The notes: a model not told the origin generated them from the letters alone. Shown: positions 53,758-62,662, counted from the stretch's first letter. The stretch is 63,219 bases of DNA from Promethearchaeota archaeon (GCA_008080735.1 SHMW01000003.1:1-63219); one strand, 5' to 3'. Translations and numbers: made by a program.

Positions 53758-54822
53758 ATGATAAATATTACAATATTCGAATTTTTTGAATTGTTTGATA
53801 GAATCTGGATGCAGCGTATTTTAATCGCAGCAATCCTTATTGGGATTGTGGGAGGCATTATAGGGACGTTCATAATCCTTTACAAAATCATCTTTTTAGG
53901 AGAAGCTATCGCACATTCAGCATTTGCAGGAGTTGCTTTAGCTTTAGTAATCGGTGTTCAACCGATATATATGATCTTTTTATTTTCGGAACTCAGTGCA
54001 ATTTCAGTCGGGTACGTCAACCAAAAAAAAATTATGAATGAAAATATTATTCTCGCGATAATCTTTTCCGGAATGATGGCGTTAGGTATTATTTTCATTA
54101 ATCTTCTAACTGAGGTTTCTGCAAGTGTGAGCAGTATACTTTTTGGAGCGCTCTTTTACATAAATCAAGAACAGGTAATAATATTAATTGTGGTTAGTGT
54201 GATAGTAATAGCGATTCTTGTTTATCTTCGAAAGGAATTGTTTTTTATGGTATTTGATAAGGAAATGGCAAAATTATCTGGGATTCCAATAAAAATTCTG
54301 GATTATCTTTTCTTAATGCTTTTAGCCGCATTAATCGGTGTCTCTATTCAATCTATTGGTGCAATATTAGTATTCGCAATATTTATAATGCCCGCTGCTA
54401 CAGCCTACATGCTTACTTATAATTACCGCCTAATGATTATCTTGTCTGCTCTTTTCGGAGCTGTATCGGGATTTTTGGGTGTAATGATTTCATTTTTATA
54501 TAATCTTCCCGGAGGACCTTCTATAGTCATTATTGCCACAGGATTTTTTTTGGTTGCTTTTATCTTTTCTCCAAAACGTTTATCAAAATTTATCAATAAA
54601 TTCAAATTCAAATATTCGGAAGGATATAAAAAATTACAAGAGCAATTTGACCATCCACTTGGGATTGATGTCCCCCATGCTCATATTGATACAGAAAAAA
54701 TTATATTACAGGTCAAACCAAAAAAATTCCCTCCTGAACATAAATGGAAGGGTCATAAACCAATAAAGAAAGAAAAGAGTGAAACCAACAATACCAAGAA
54801 GGAGGAGAAAGATGAGAAGTAA
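53758..54822 (+). CDS. Metal ABC transporter permease (ZnuB type)
   Basis: This 354-residue protein has eight or nine hydrophobic helices over residues 15-285. Family motifs include LGEAIAHSAFAGVALAL (about 45-62), FDKEMAKLSGIPIKILDYLF and IMPAATAYMLTYNYR. The tail after residue 290 is a long charged cytosolic extension ending in Lys/Glu repeats, with a possible metal-binding HAHID segment (about 307-311). It forms the membrane channel for the metal delivered by the upstream binding protein. The ATPase gene starts within its last codons. Confidence 0.9.
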   Translation: MINITIFEFFELFDRIWMQRILIAAILIGIVGGIIGTFIILYKIIFLGEAIAHSAFAGVALALVIGVQPIYMIFLFSELSAISVGYVNQKKIMNENIILAIIFSGMMALGIIFINLLTEVSASVSSILFGALFYINQEQVIILIVVSVIVIAILVYLRKELFFMVFDKEMAKLSGIPIKILDYLFLMLLAALIGVSIQSIGAILVFAIFIMPAATAYMLTYNYRLMIILSALFGAVSGFLGVMISFLYNLPGGPSIVIIATGFFLVAFIFSPKRLSKFINKFKFKYSEGYKKLQEQFDHPLGIDVPHAHIDTEKIILQVKPKKFPPEHKWKGHKPIKKEKSETNNTKKEEKDEK

Positions 54823-55555
54823 ACAAATGTGTGAAGAGGGAGATGCGATCTGTGTTAATGGAGTAACCGTAACCTATGGAGATGTGGTTGCATTATGGCA
54901 AATAAATTTAGATGTTTCCCACGGAGATTATATTGGGATTGCGGGACCTAACGCTTCGGGGAAAACAACATTATTTAAAACGATCTTAGGTCTAAAAAAC
55001 CCGGTTGAAGGAGAAGTAAGTATTTATGGAAAACCTGTTGGAAATTTACCCAAAAAAACACTCAATAAAATCGCGTATGTTCCCCAAGCTCATCAAATTG
55101 ATCAATTTTTTCCCGCAAAAGTGAAAGATGTAGTCTTAATGGGGAGATATGGTATAAACTTTTTAGGTAGCCCATTGAAGAAAGAGGATTATGAAAAAAT
55201 GGAAGAGGAACTAAAATTTGTTGGGATGTATGAACAGAAAAGCCGCCCGATAGGACATTTAAGCGGTGGACAACAGCAAAAGGTTCTTATCGCGAGATCT
55301 TTAGTAAGAGAACCGGAAATTTTATTGCTGGATGAACCTACAAGTAATCTTGATTTTAAAATTACGAAAGAAATAACGGAATTGATAACAAAACTGCATG
55401 ATGAGCGAAATCTTACTGTCTTGACGATAAATCATAATTTAGATTTGTTGCGTGAAGATATTGATCGATTAATTATATTAAATAAACGAATTATCTATGA
55501 TGGACCTCCCCATGGAGAGAAAGTCGATGAGATCTTATATAGTACATTCTTCTAA
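54812..55555 (+). CDS. Metal ABC transporter ATP-binding protein (ZnuC type)
   Basis: This ATPase of about 247 residues starts at the ATG at 54812, preceded by AAGGAGGAGAAAG, a strong ribosome-binding site. Its start overlaps the permease stop. Walker A is GPNASGKTT, the signature is LSGGQQQKVLIA, Walker B is ILLLDEPTSNLD and the switch His is in LTINHNLDLL. It powers the import system of the two upstream genes. The spare N-terminal CEEGDAIC before the first strand has two Cys but no obvious role. Confidence 0.93.
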   Translation: MRSKQMCEEGDAICVNGVTVTYGDVVALWQINLDVSHGDYIGIAGPNASGKTTLFKTILGLKNPVEGEVSIYGKPVGNLPKKTLNKIAYVPQAHQIDQFFPAKVKDVVLMGRYGINFLGSPLKKEDYEKMEEELKFVGMYEQKSRPIGHLSGGQQQKVLIARSLVREPEILLLDEPTSNLDFKITKEITELITKLHDERNLTVLTINHNLDLLREDIDRLIILNKRIIYDGPPHGEKVDEILYSTFF

Positions 55556-55629
55556 AAAATCATAAAAATGATTTTAAGTAACATAAAATTGTTTAGAGTT
55601 GGAAAGCAAGATAGGAGGTAATTTCAAAT

Positions 55630-56070
55630 ATGAATGATATTGACTATAAAGTACTAAAAATTATTTATCGGAATGATAGTAAAGCCAAGATCAAGCTTAT
55701 CCAGCAAAAGCTAAATCAGTATGGCTATGAGAACGTACCTTACTCCACAATTGATAGTTGTATTGAACGGCTAAATGAACAAAATTTGGTGGTTTGGGAG
55801 AAATATCACCCAATAGAATTAACAGCTAAAGGGGAAAATTATGCAAAAGAACTAATACGACACACACAATTATTAGAAGTTCTTTTATATAAAGAACTCG
55901 ATTTAACCACCGAAGAAGCACACAATGAAAGCGAAAAGTTCAATTTACTTTTTTCATGTAAAACGATAAATAAGATTTGTGAAAAATATGACCACCCTGA
56001 GCAATGTCCATGCGGGGAAGAAATTCTCAACTCCTCTAATTGCTTTTGCCAAAAAGAATTTTCAGAGTAG
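55630..56070 (+). CDS. DtxR/MntR-family metal-responsive regulator
   Basis: This 146-residue regulator is preceded by an AGGAGG site. The N-terminal winged helix (about residues 1-65: YKVLKIIYRNDSKAKI; PYSTIDSCIERLNEQNLVVWE) and the following dimer helix (KELIRHTQLLEVLLYKELDL) fit the DtxR family, as does DHPEQCPCGEEI, the equivalent of the family's CPHG segment. Cys126, Cys128, Cys138 and Cys140 in the tail are extra potential ligands. One usual His ligand in the EAxxxEH motif is Lys here (ESEKF). It probably represses the cluster by binding the twin palindromes at 52529-52565. Confidence 0.85.
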   Translation: MNDIDYKVLKIIYRNDSKAKIKLIQQKLNQYGYENVPYSTIDSCIERLNEQNLVVWEKYHPIELTAKGENYAKELIRHTQLLEVLLYKELDLTTEEAHNESEKFNLLFSCKTINKICEKYDHPEQCPCGEEILNSSNCFCQKEFSE

Positions 56071-56122
56071 AGTTCGATCATTCTTTTTAATTTGTTAATT
56101 GTAAGATAAAGAAAGAAGAATT

Positions 56123-56875
56123 ATGAATGAATTGAATTTCACGAAAGGGCTGCGAAAGTATATTGAGTATTATAAAGGATTAGACGATTTTTACCTTCCA
56201 TTTTTTTATTGGCTAAAAAATAATTATCCCATCAAAAAGGTATTATATCCTGGAAGTTATACCCATATTACAACCTCTCTCGTATTTCCAGAAGTAGTCT
56301 ATGTTGATAACACAAACTCATCCGAGATTACTTTTAAAGATAAAAATACGAGGAAATTTATTAACCGCTATAAGCTTTATGATAAAATATCAGAAATTAG
56401 GTTTTATTTAACCGATTATCGAAAAATACCTAATGAAAAGCCTTTAAGTTTCGATCTTCTTATCTCTATAAGTGCGGGCTTTATATCGACCACCTGTGGA
56501 AAATATTTAAGGAAAGGGGGCCTTTTTTTGTCCGACAACGATCATAATGATGCTGCACGAGGTTATGTTTCAAATAGTTATGAATTGATAGGAGTTTTGA
56601 ATAACATTAAATCTTCCAGACATGACCATCATTCTAAAAATATACAAGAAAACGTTCTTTTTGATGAAAAATATTTTAAAAGAAAAAGAAAAGAGATAGA
56701 AAGTTCATCGGAAATTCAGTTTATCTCAACAGATTTACAAGAATTCTTTCAACCGAAAATTGAGCCAGAGTTAACATTAGATATGGTTGAAGAAATCATG
56801 GAAAAATCTCCATCAAAACTCTCTTATAAATTGAAAAAGAAGGCTGATTTGTATTTATTTAGAAAATTAGATTAA
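56123..56875 (+). CDS. Unknown Rossmann-like protein next to the metal-uptake operon
   Basis: This 250-residue protein has an N-terminal helical part (GLRKYIEYYKGLDDFYLPFF), then alternating strands and helices: KKVLYPGSYTHI, VVYVDNTNSSE, FDLLISISAGF and GKYLRKGGLFLSDND. The order of strand-G, acidic end of strand 2, and KGG before a final strand resembles a SAM-dependent methyltransferase, but the motif I glycines are poor. I cannot name a family. It is last in the metal-uptake/DtxR group, 52 bases after the regulator gene. That place recalls the methyltransferase domain fused to the permease of the facing cluster. Confidence 0.6.
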   Translation: MNELNFTKGLRKYIEYYKGLDDFYLPFFYWLKNNYPIKKVLYPGSYTHITTSLVFPEVVYVDNTNSSEITFKDKNTRKFINRYKLYDKISEIRFYLTDYRKIPNEKPLSFDLLISISAGFISTTCGKYLRKGGLFLSDNDHNDAARGYVSNSYELIGVLNNIKSSRHDHHSKNIQENVLFDEKYFKRKRKEIESSSEIQFISTDLQEFFQPKIEPELTLDMVEEIMEKSPSKLSYKLKKKADLYLFRKLD

Positions 56876-57041
56876 TATCCAATTAAATATATTGTTTTTT
56901 TCTAATAACACAAATTCGTTCTTAATAATTCAATGTTTTGATCCATAGTCAAGACTTTTAGAATGATATTAACACAAATTATAATCCGAAATATCCATGT
57001 GGATAGTATATAGATGCCCAATAAATTATATACAGGTTAAA

Positions 57042-57169
57042 TGGGCTTTTAAGCCCAGACTTCATACCGGGTTTGAAAAAAGTAATACTTATATATAATT
57101 CTATATTTTATTAATTGAAAAACTCATAACAGCGCCTTTTTTATGACATAGAGGGGATATTTTATCCCC
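57042..57169. terminator. Two hairpins between convergent metal-uptake clusters
   Basis: TGGGCTTTTAAGCCCA (57042-57057) is a tight inverted repeat, and AAGCCC can also pair with GGGTTT at 57069-57074. GGGGATA (57153-57159) and TATCCCC (57163-57169) form a 7-base stem with a 3-base loop. Both lie in the 423-base space between two converging genes, among T/A runs, and no gene is visible there. They may stop transcription from either side or be part of a small RNA. Confidence 0.4.
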
Positions 57170-57298
57170 GATATTCATAATTTTTTATATTTTCTACATA
57201 AATCATTTTAATATTTATATATATTAATTTCAATTGAGTTTTGAATAGATCCTCAATTTCACTGATTGCTTCTCTCAAAAAAAAAAATTTAAGTTATA

Positions 57299-58864
57299 TT
57301 ATTGTTTTTTTCCAATAACATAGAACATTTTACTATTATCCAAAGATTTAGATATTTTTAATCCCGCTAATCTTAATATTTTTTTCAGTTTTCGCATAGA
57401 TGGTAGACGATCCTCAGAAACAATTCCATCCACATTTTTATGAAGACTATTTATCTCAGCTCGAGATTGGGAGTGAGATACCATTAATTTCCCACCTTTT
57501 TTAAGCAATCCAACCATATTCTTCACGGTTTGTTTTTGATTTAGGAAATGTGGAAAGCAAGAATAACAAAGAATAGTATCAAATCTATGCTTTTCCTCGA
57601 TTTTATTTATATCTTCCATTCTAAATTCTACATTTGGATATTTTTTTGCATATTTTTCTGATGCTTTTGTAATCATATTTTCAGAAATATCAATTGCAAG
57701 AATCTTTCCGTTTGCTCCCACTTTACCATATAAAAGCGGAATCATAACGCCTGTGCCAGTTCCAACATCAAGAATAGTTTCTCCTTTTGACAAATCAAGA
57801 GCTTTAAGTATCTTTTCTAATTTTTCAGAATCATGGTATACTTCCTCATCCCAATTTTTAGCTCGATCGTTGAAAAAATCTCGTATATTTTCAATGTTTT
57901 TTTCCGGAGAAGTCATAGTGTCGTACTTTTTTTTCGCTTTTTTATGTTTGGGTGAAATTAAAACTGAAAGAGCAAAAAAGGTCGCTGAAAAGATTATGAT
58001 GGAAGAGGATATAGGAAAATCTAACCATAAAGATAAGAAAACGCCCCCTATTATTGTAAATACTCCTACAATTGGGGAAAATATAAATAATTTTTTTGTA
58101 TCATATACATACTGATACACAGTGGATGTGGGATTTACTATCATTGCATACACTAAAAATGCACCCACGATATTAATAGAAAAGGAAACAGCAATTGCGG
58201 TTGCGAGTAAGATTATAAATTTGAAAAAGGCGACATTAATTCCTGCGGCCAATGCCATTTTTTTATTAAGCATTATACTCATGAATTCTTTAAAGAATAT
58301 CAAAAGCAACAATATTATGCTAATGTTTAATAATATTAATATAATCAATTCTTCTTGACTTAGACCAAATAAACTTCCCCAAATTATTCCCATTGAACTA
58401 GCTCCCGTGACTCCTTCTGGCATCATACTGATGAAAATAAACCCTAGTGCTATCATTAATGAAAAAAGAATGCCGAGAATGATATTTGAATCTAACTTGG
58501 TCTTATCAGACAATGGACCTAAGAGAAATGCAACCAGAATAGTAAAAATAGCTGCCATATATACAGGATTAAATCCACTTCCATAAGATTCCAATAATAA
58601 CCCAAGAGCAGCACCTGCAAAGGCAGCATGACTCATAGCGAAACCCACTGTGGTTATTTTCATGTGAACAACAAAAGTTCCTACAAGGCTCAAAGCAAAC
58701 CCTGCCAATATGGAACTTATAAGTATTTTTTTCATTATTTTCTCGGGCAATAAAACAAAAGAAATATTATTATAGTGCGCATAAATTCCCAATACACTGC
58801 CTATGACTACACAGATTAAAATAACAGATATTATATTTTTCCATCGTATATTATAGTTGGCCAT
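57299..58864 (-). CDS. Metal ABC transporter permease fused to a SAM-dependent methyltransferase
   Basis: This 521-residue single frame joins two proteins. Residues 1 to about 305 are a ZnuB-type permease with eight or nine helices, the motif TVGFAMSHAAFAGAALGLL (about 72-90) and NPTSTVYQYVYD. Residues about 325 to 521 are a class-I methyltransferase: FFNDRAKNWDEEVYHDSEK, motif I ILDVGTGTGV (364-373), IDISENMITKA, FDTILCYSCFPHF and LLKKGGKLMVSHSQSRAEIN. There is no stop or ribosome-binding site at the junction, and the linker SPKHKKAKKKYDTMTSPEK is hydrophilic. The methyltransferase would face the cytosol. It is the last gene of a binding protein, ATPase, permease operon. Confidence 0.9.
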   Translation of the reverse strand: MANYNIRWKNIISVILICVVIGSVLGIYAHYNNISFVLLPEKIMKKILISSILAGFALSLVGTFVVHMKITTVGFAMSHAAFAGAALGLLLESYGSGFNPVYMAAIFTILVAFLLGPLSDKTKLDSNIILGILFSLMIALGFIFISMMPEGVTGASSMGIIWGSLFGLSQEELIILILLNISIILLLLIFFKEFMSIMLNKKMALAAGINVAFFKFIILLATAIAVSFSINIVGAFLVYAMIVNPTSTVYQYVYDTKKLFIFSPIVGVFTIIGGVFLSLWLDFPISSSIIIFSATFFALSVLISPKHKKAKKKYDTMTSPEKNIENIRDFFNDRAKNWDEEVYHDSEKLEKILKALDLSKGETILDVGTGTGVMIPLLYGKVGANGKILAIDISENMITKASEKYAKKYPNVEFRMEDINKIEEKHRFDTILCYSCFPHFLNQKQTVKNMVGLLKKGGKLMVSHSQSRAEINSLHKNVDGIVSEDRLPSMRKLKKILRLAGLKISKSLDNSKMFYVIGKKQ

Positions 58865-58920
58865 TATTCCTGTTCCATCTCATAAAGTAATTTAATTAAT
58901 TTTTATTTAACCTTATTTAA

Positions 58921-59757
58921 TTATAATAATTGGCAATATGCCCTATATTTATTAGATTTTAACGCTTTTTCAGGTTCAGTGTCTAAGACAACTCTCCCTT
59001 TTTGAATCATCACGACTCTATCAACTCCTTTTGGAATTTCACTTTTATGAGAAACACACAGAGTAGTTATATTGGCCAATCGGTTAAGCCTTAAAAATAG
59101 CTTAAACATCTTTTGACGGGCATTTACATCTAGATTCGCAAATGGCTCGTCTAATAACAAAATTTCGGGTTCAGCAGCCAATATATTTGCGATTCGGGCT
59201 TTTTGTTGCATTCCTCCCGATAATTTTCCAATTGGTCTTTCCCAATAATCCTCCACCTCCTCCTTATTACGGACTACATCAAAACAGAATCGAGCAATTG
59301 TTCTATCTTCCTTTTTAGGAAACTTAAAAAGACCTAATCTCCCAGATCGTGCGGTCATTACTGCTGTTTTCACCAAGAAAGGTGTTTGGGCATCAAATTC
59401 CACTCCCTGAATGAGATATCCTATTTTCCTTCTCAGTTGACGAGAATGTTTGAATACTGACTTTTGATTGATTCTTACTGAGCCCTTTTCGACGGGTAAC
59501 ATCCCAAGTACGGTTTCTAATAGAGTTGTTTTTCCCGATCCGTTGGGTCCGACAATCAGAACAAATTCTCCTTTATATATCTTTAAATTGATATCATGAA
59601 GCGTTGGATACCGTTCTCCCTCGTAAACCGTATTAACATTTTGTAAAATTATTTGTGGATTAAAATATTTTATTTTTTTTTCAGTGTTTAATCCTTTGTC
59701 TTGTTTATCTTCAATAGCATCTAAAAATTGCGGATTGTAGCTTTTCTCAAATCTCAT
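58921..59757 (-). CDS. Metal ABC transporter ATP-binding protein (second system)
   Basis: This 278-residue ATPase has Walker A GPNGSGKTT, signature LSGGMQQKARIA, Walker B ILLLDEPFANLD and switch His in CVSHKSEIP. It has about 35 extra residues at the N-terminus (DAIEDKQDKGLNTEKKIKYF) compared with the ZnuC at 54812. It is located between the binding-protein and permease-methyltransferase genes, with 53- and 56-base spacers. The two ATPases of the window are related but not recent copies. Confidence 0.92.
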   Translation of the reverse strand: MRFEKSYNPQFLDAIEDKQDKGLNTEKKIKYFNPQIILQNVNTVYEGERYPTLHDINLKIYKGEFVLIVGPNGSGKTTLLETVLGMLPVEKGSVRINQKSVFKHSRQLRRKIGYLIQGVEFDAQTPFLVKTAVMTARSGRLGLFKFPKKEDRTIARFCFDVVRNKEEVEDYWERPIGKLSGGMQQKARIANILAAEPEILLLDEPFANLDVNARQKMFKLFLRLNRLANITTLCVSHKSEIPKGVDRVVMIQKGRVVLDTEPEKALKSNKYRAYCQLL

Positions 59758-59810
59758 ATTATTAAAAAAAAATGATTTAATTCTTTTTTAGAATTATTCA
59801 ATATTCACCT

Positions 59811-60848
59811 TCATTGAAATAATGATTCTTTTTTTTTGTAAATAATCAATCCTATACATGCGATAAAAGAAATTACAAGAGGAATCAAGAGATTCACACC
59901 AATAAATCCTCCATCTTCGGAAGGTCTTGGATCTGGGCCACCATTTAACACGTGATTTAATAACGCTACATTGAATTCCAACTGCTCTATATAGGTTTTC
60001 ACTCCATATACCCCTGGAAAGTTTAGTAAAAACGCACTTTCAATACCAAGGTCATCAGCAATTTCTTTTCCAATATCTGTTCCAGAATGATAATTTCCCA
60101 CCATAATCTCAGCGTTCCAATCGCTAGCATTGCCAGATATGTGTTGAATATCTGATGGAGTCATACTATTATCGTCCATTGTCCAAACGGAGGGACCAGA
60201 AACATTAAACCCAATCCAATTCATGAAAGCTTTTTGATGTTTCATGACATATGCTTTTGTATTATTCCATTGGTAGGTTGTATTGATTTTCATCTCAAAG
60301 TAGGTTTTATATCCTTCCAACTTCGCTAAATATCCATCCTTATTATCATTAAAGGTTTCAGTGAGTGATGGATATGTCTCATTTAAGTGTGAACAGATTA
60401 CTTCCACAAACTTTGGTGCGTTTTCAGGTGAACCCCATTGGTCAGGCCACCCTATACTGCTATTCTGAATCATTCCAAATGCAGCATCTGAATTACCCGC
60501 TGATTGGAGAAGTGGCATCAAGCCAGATCCCTCAAATCCGTGATAAAACACGATATCCGCATCTTGAACGATATTTATATCACTAGGAGGATAATCATAA
60601 TGTCCCGGACAAGATCCACTTTCGATGATTACTGAAACAATTCCCTCATCTCCGATAACTTCTTGAGCAAAATCTCTTAAAACATGAGTCGTAGCGACAA
60701 CTTTCACTTCACTATTAGAAGGTTCAATATCATTTTTATTTGTAATTATTGTCCTATCGCTGAATATTTTCAGATTTGCCAAACCAAATAAAAATATCAA
60801 CGATAATGCAATAAATGCCATTTTAAACTTTTTTTTCATAAAATCCAT
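59811..60848 (-). CDS. Metal ABC transporter substrate-binding protein (second system), membrane-anchored
   Basis: This 345-residue cluster A-I binding protein has a signal segment (MAFIALSLIFLFGLANL) and a C-terminal span (about 318-338), like the protein at 52577. The expected first metal-binding His is His83 in SGSCPGHYDYPPSD, which differs from the usual GxxPHxYxPTP pattern and has a Cys three residues before it. MKHQKAFMNWIGF and GNYHSGTDIGKEI hold other candidate His ligands. These changes suggest a different metal from the first system. The ATG at 60839 (MKKKFKM) is an alternative start. It is the first gene of its operon. Confidence 0.85.
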   Translation of the reverse strand: MDFMKKKFKMAFIALSLIFLFGLANLKIFSDRTIITNKNDIEPSNSEVKVVATTHVLRDFAQEVIGDEGIVSVIIESGSCPGHYDYPPSDINIVQDADIVFYHGFEGSGLMPLLQSAGNSDAAFGMIQNSSIGWPDQWGSPENAPKFVEVICSHLNETYPSLTETFNDNKDGYLAKLEGYKTYFEMKINTTYQWNNTKAYVMKHQKAFMNWIGFNVSGPSVWTMDDNSMTPSDIQHISGNASDWNAEIMVGNYHSGTDIGKEIADDLGIESAFLLNFPGVYGVKTYIEQLEFNVALLNHVLNGGPDPRPSEDGGFIGVNLLIPLVISFIACIGLIIYKKKESLFQ

Positions 60849-60860
60849 CTCTAATTTAGG

Positions 60861-60905
60861 AGTATTACTCTCTTCTAGTCTAGTATTACTTAAAAATATT
60901 ACTAG
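60861..60905 (-). promoter_or_regulatory. Repeated palindromic sites before the second metal-uptake operon
   Basis: AGTATTACT, a dyad with one central base, occurs at 60861-60869 (extended to GAGTATTACTC) and at 60882-60890. The copies begin 21 bases apart, and the nearer ends 12 bases before the start codon. A variant AATATTACT is at 60895-60903. CTAGTA (60880-60885) and TACTAG (60900-60905) add an outer dyad. The spacing copies the operator layout of the other operon (52529-52565), but the sequence differs, suggesting a different or differently tuned repressor. Confidence 0.5.
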
Positions 60906-61057
60906 TTTTGAAGACCGTATGAAAGGGAAACAGAACTATAGCTTGGATTCACAAAATACATTTTAAGTTTTTGGGATTTAAAAATAAAAGAAGATGAATT
61001 CCAATTTTTCAAAAACTAATCTTAAAAATTAAAAATAAGATCTTTTTTAACATAAAT

Positions 61058-61936
61058 ATGGAAATTTCTATTTTTTACTTTTCGGGGACTGGGAACACCT
61101 GGTGGGTGTCTAAGAAGCTAAAATCTATTTTTAATCAGAAAGGGCATCACGCGGAAATTTATTCTATTGAAAAGAATAAAACCAATTTAGAGAATGACTT
61201 TTTAAAAATTGTGGATAAATCGGATTTAGTAGGAATTGGATATCCAGTATATGGTTCCAGCGTTCCGAAGATTATGAAAGATTGGGTGAATGAATATTTA
61301 TGTAATTATACTAAATCTAATCAAAAGAAAAAGAGCGCATTCGTGTTTGATACGATGGCTCTCTTTAGCGGTGATACGCCATTAAAAATGAGAAAATTGC
61401 TTGAAAAATGTAATTTTAAGGTAAAACAAGCAATTAATATCCGCATGCTTTCAAATCTGCCTCAAATGCCTCGTATTATGACTTGGGAAGTGGATAAACA
61501 GCAAGAAGTTTTTGAAAAGGCAGAAGCGAAATGTAATAAGTTAGTCAATAAAATATTAGAAGAAAAAAAATGGGTAATGCGGAGAGATCCGTTTAGCAGA
61601 TTACTGGGTTGGATACAGAGAGTGGGACTTCGCTTGGAAGGAAAAAAAATAAAGGAATGGTATGAAATCGATGAAGAACGATGTACTTTATGCAAAAAAT
61701 GCGTGAATTATTGTCCTGTAGATAATTTATCGATTGAAGGGAATAATGGAGATGTTCAGGTTGTGTTTGGAGATGATTGTATATATTGTATGCGCTGCTT
61801 CAATTTTTGTCCTGAAAATGCGATAATAATAATGGAGCGAACAAGAGATACAGACCGATATCGTCGATTCAGAGGGCAAATACCAGATTTCAAACTCTCA
61901 AAAATCCGAAAAACAAAAGAGCAAAACAATAAGTAA
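61058..61936 (+). CDS. EFR1-type flavodoxin-ferredoxin protein
   Basis: This 292-residue protein has an N-terminal flavodoxin-like domain (about residues 1-190) with the FMN phosphate loop FSGTGNTWW at about 8-16 and GIGYPVYGSSVPKIMKDWV. A C-terminal two-cluster ferredoxin domain follows, with CTLCKKCVNYCPV (about 210-222) and CIYCMRCFNFCPEN (about 242-255). Such EFR1 proteins are electron carriers in anaerobes, with poorly known partners. It diverges from the second metal-uptake operon; the 209-base spacer holds the repeated palindromes. Confidence 0.9.
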   Translation: MEISIFYFSGTGNTWWVSKKLKSIFNQKGHHAEIYSIEKNKTNLENDFLKIVDKSDLVGIGYPVYGSSVPKIMKDWVNEYLCNYTKSNQKKKSAFVFDTMALFSGDTPLKMRKLLEKCNFKVKQAINIRMLSNLPQMPRIMTWEVDKQQEVFEKAEAKCNKLVNKILEEKKWVMRRDPFSRLLGWIQRVGLRLEGKKIKEWYEIDEERCTLCKKCVNYCPVDNLSIEGNNGDVQVVFGDDCIYCMRCFNFCPENAIIIMERTRDTDRYRRFRGQIPDFKLSKIRKTKEQNNK

Positions 61937-62082
61937 AAGATTAGATGATTTTTTCTATAAGAATAAAACAATTATTTATTATCTAAAGCGTGAATCTTTT
62001 TAGAAAAAAACTTAAAGGTAAATAGAAATAGAAACTGTTATAGATTATAGGAAATCTAAAATCTGTTAAAGATCTAATAATA

Positions 62083-62481
62083 ATGGGAAATCTCGAAGAA
62101 GCTATAAGATGGTTGAGACAATCTAAATTTGATTATCAAACTGCATCCAATAATTAGGATTTTAAATCATATGAATTGGTCTGCTTTTTATCACATCAAG
62201 TAGCTGAAAAATCACTGAAAGCTCTTTTATACTATATTGGATTACGCCCTTTCGGTCATTCATTAAAAGATCTTGTTGAGGATATAAATAAAAACAAGGA
62301 TCAGCCAGATCTAAATATACCTACTAAATGCGTTTTAGAATTGGATAAACACTACATTCCGACGAGATATCCTACGCTTTTGTATCAGGAATCCCCACAT
62401 GAATAATATTCTAAAAAAAATGCGGAAGATTGTTTAAAATGGAGCAAGATGATATTAGACTCAGCAGACGTGTTCTTATAA
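62083..62481 (+). pseudogene. HEPN-domain gene broken by two in-frame stops
   Basis: From the ATG at 62083 the frame reads MGNLEEAIRWLRQSKFDYQT, then meets TAG at codon 25 (62155-62157). It continues through ELVCFLSHQVAEKSLKALLYY and LDKHYIPTRYPTL, meets TAA at 62404-62406, and then continues as YSKKNAEDCLKWSKMI to a final TAA at 62479-62481. The order matches the HEPN proteins at 840 and 12307 along the whole length. Two different stop types in otherwise sound sequence indicate decay rather than recoding. Confidence 0.85.
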
Positions 62482-62558
62482 AACATAAAAAAGAAATAGA
62501 AGTTCTGAAACAGTTTATGGATGAAATTAAGAATAAAATAAGAAATAAGCTAATTTAA
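62439..62558 (+). pseudogene. Remnant of the nucleotidyltransferase partner of the broken HEPN gene
   Basis: An overlapping 39-codon frame starts inside the end of the HEPN pseudogene, just as the transferase genes do in the two intact pairs. It reads a helical N-terminus (EIEVLKQFMDEIKNKIRNK) and stops where the GS-x-DxD catalytic motif should begin. No catalytic motif follows in any frame. The third locus therefore seems to have lost both partners. Confidence 0.5.
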
Positions 62559-62662
62559 GTCATTTTTATTGGGTCAAATGCAAAAATTAAAAACTACATT
62601 TCTCAAGGAAAATTATCTTAAAAGGAAAAATTATGGAGAATTAGTTGAATACACTTTTAAGT

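Noticed and set aside
22538..62157. Possible genome-wide decoding of TAG as an amino acid, suggested by in-frame TAG at 22538 and 62155
   Set aside because: TAG is the natural stop of several intact genes here (ending at 4491, 7886, 8277, 13060 and 22254), and the second case also has an in-frame TAA, so local decay is simpler.
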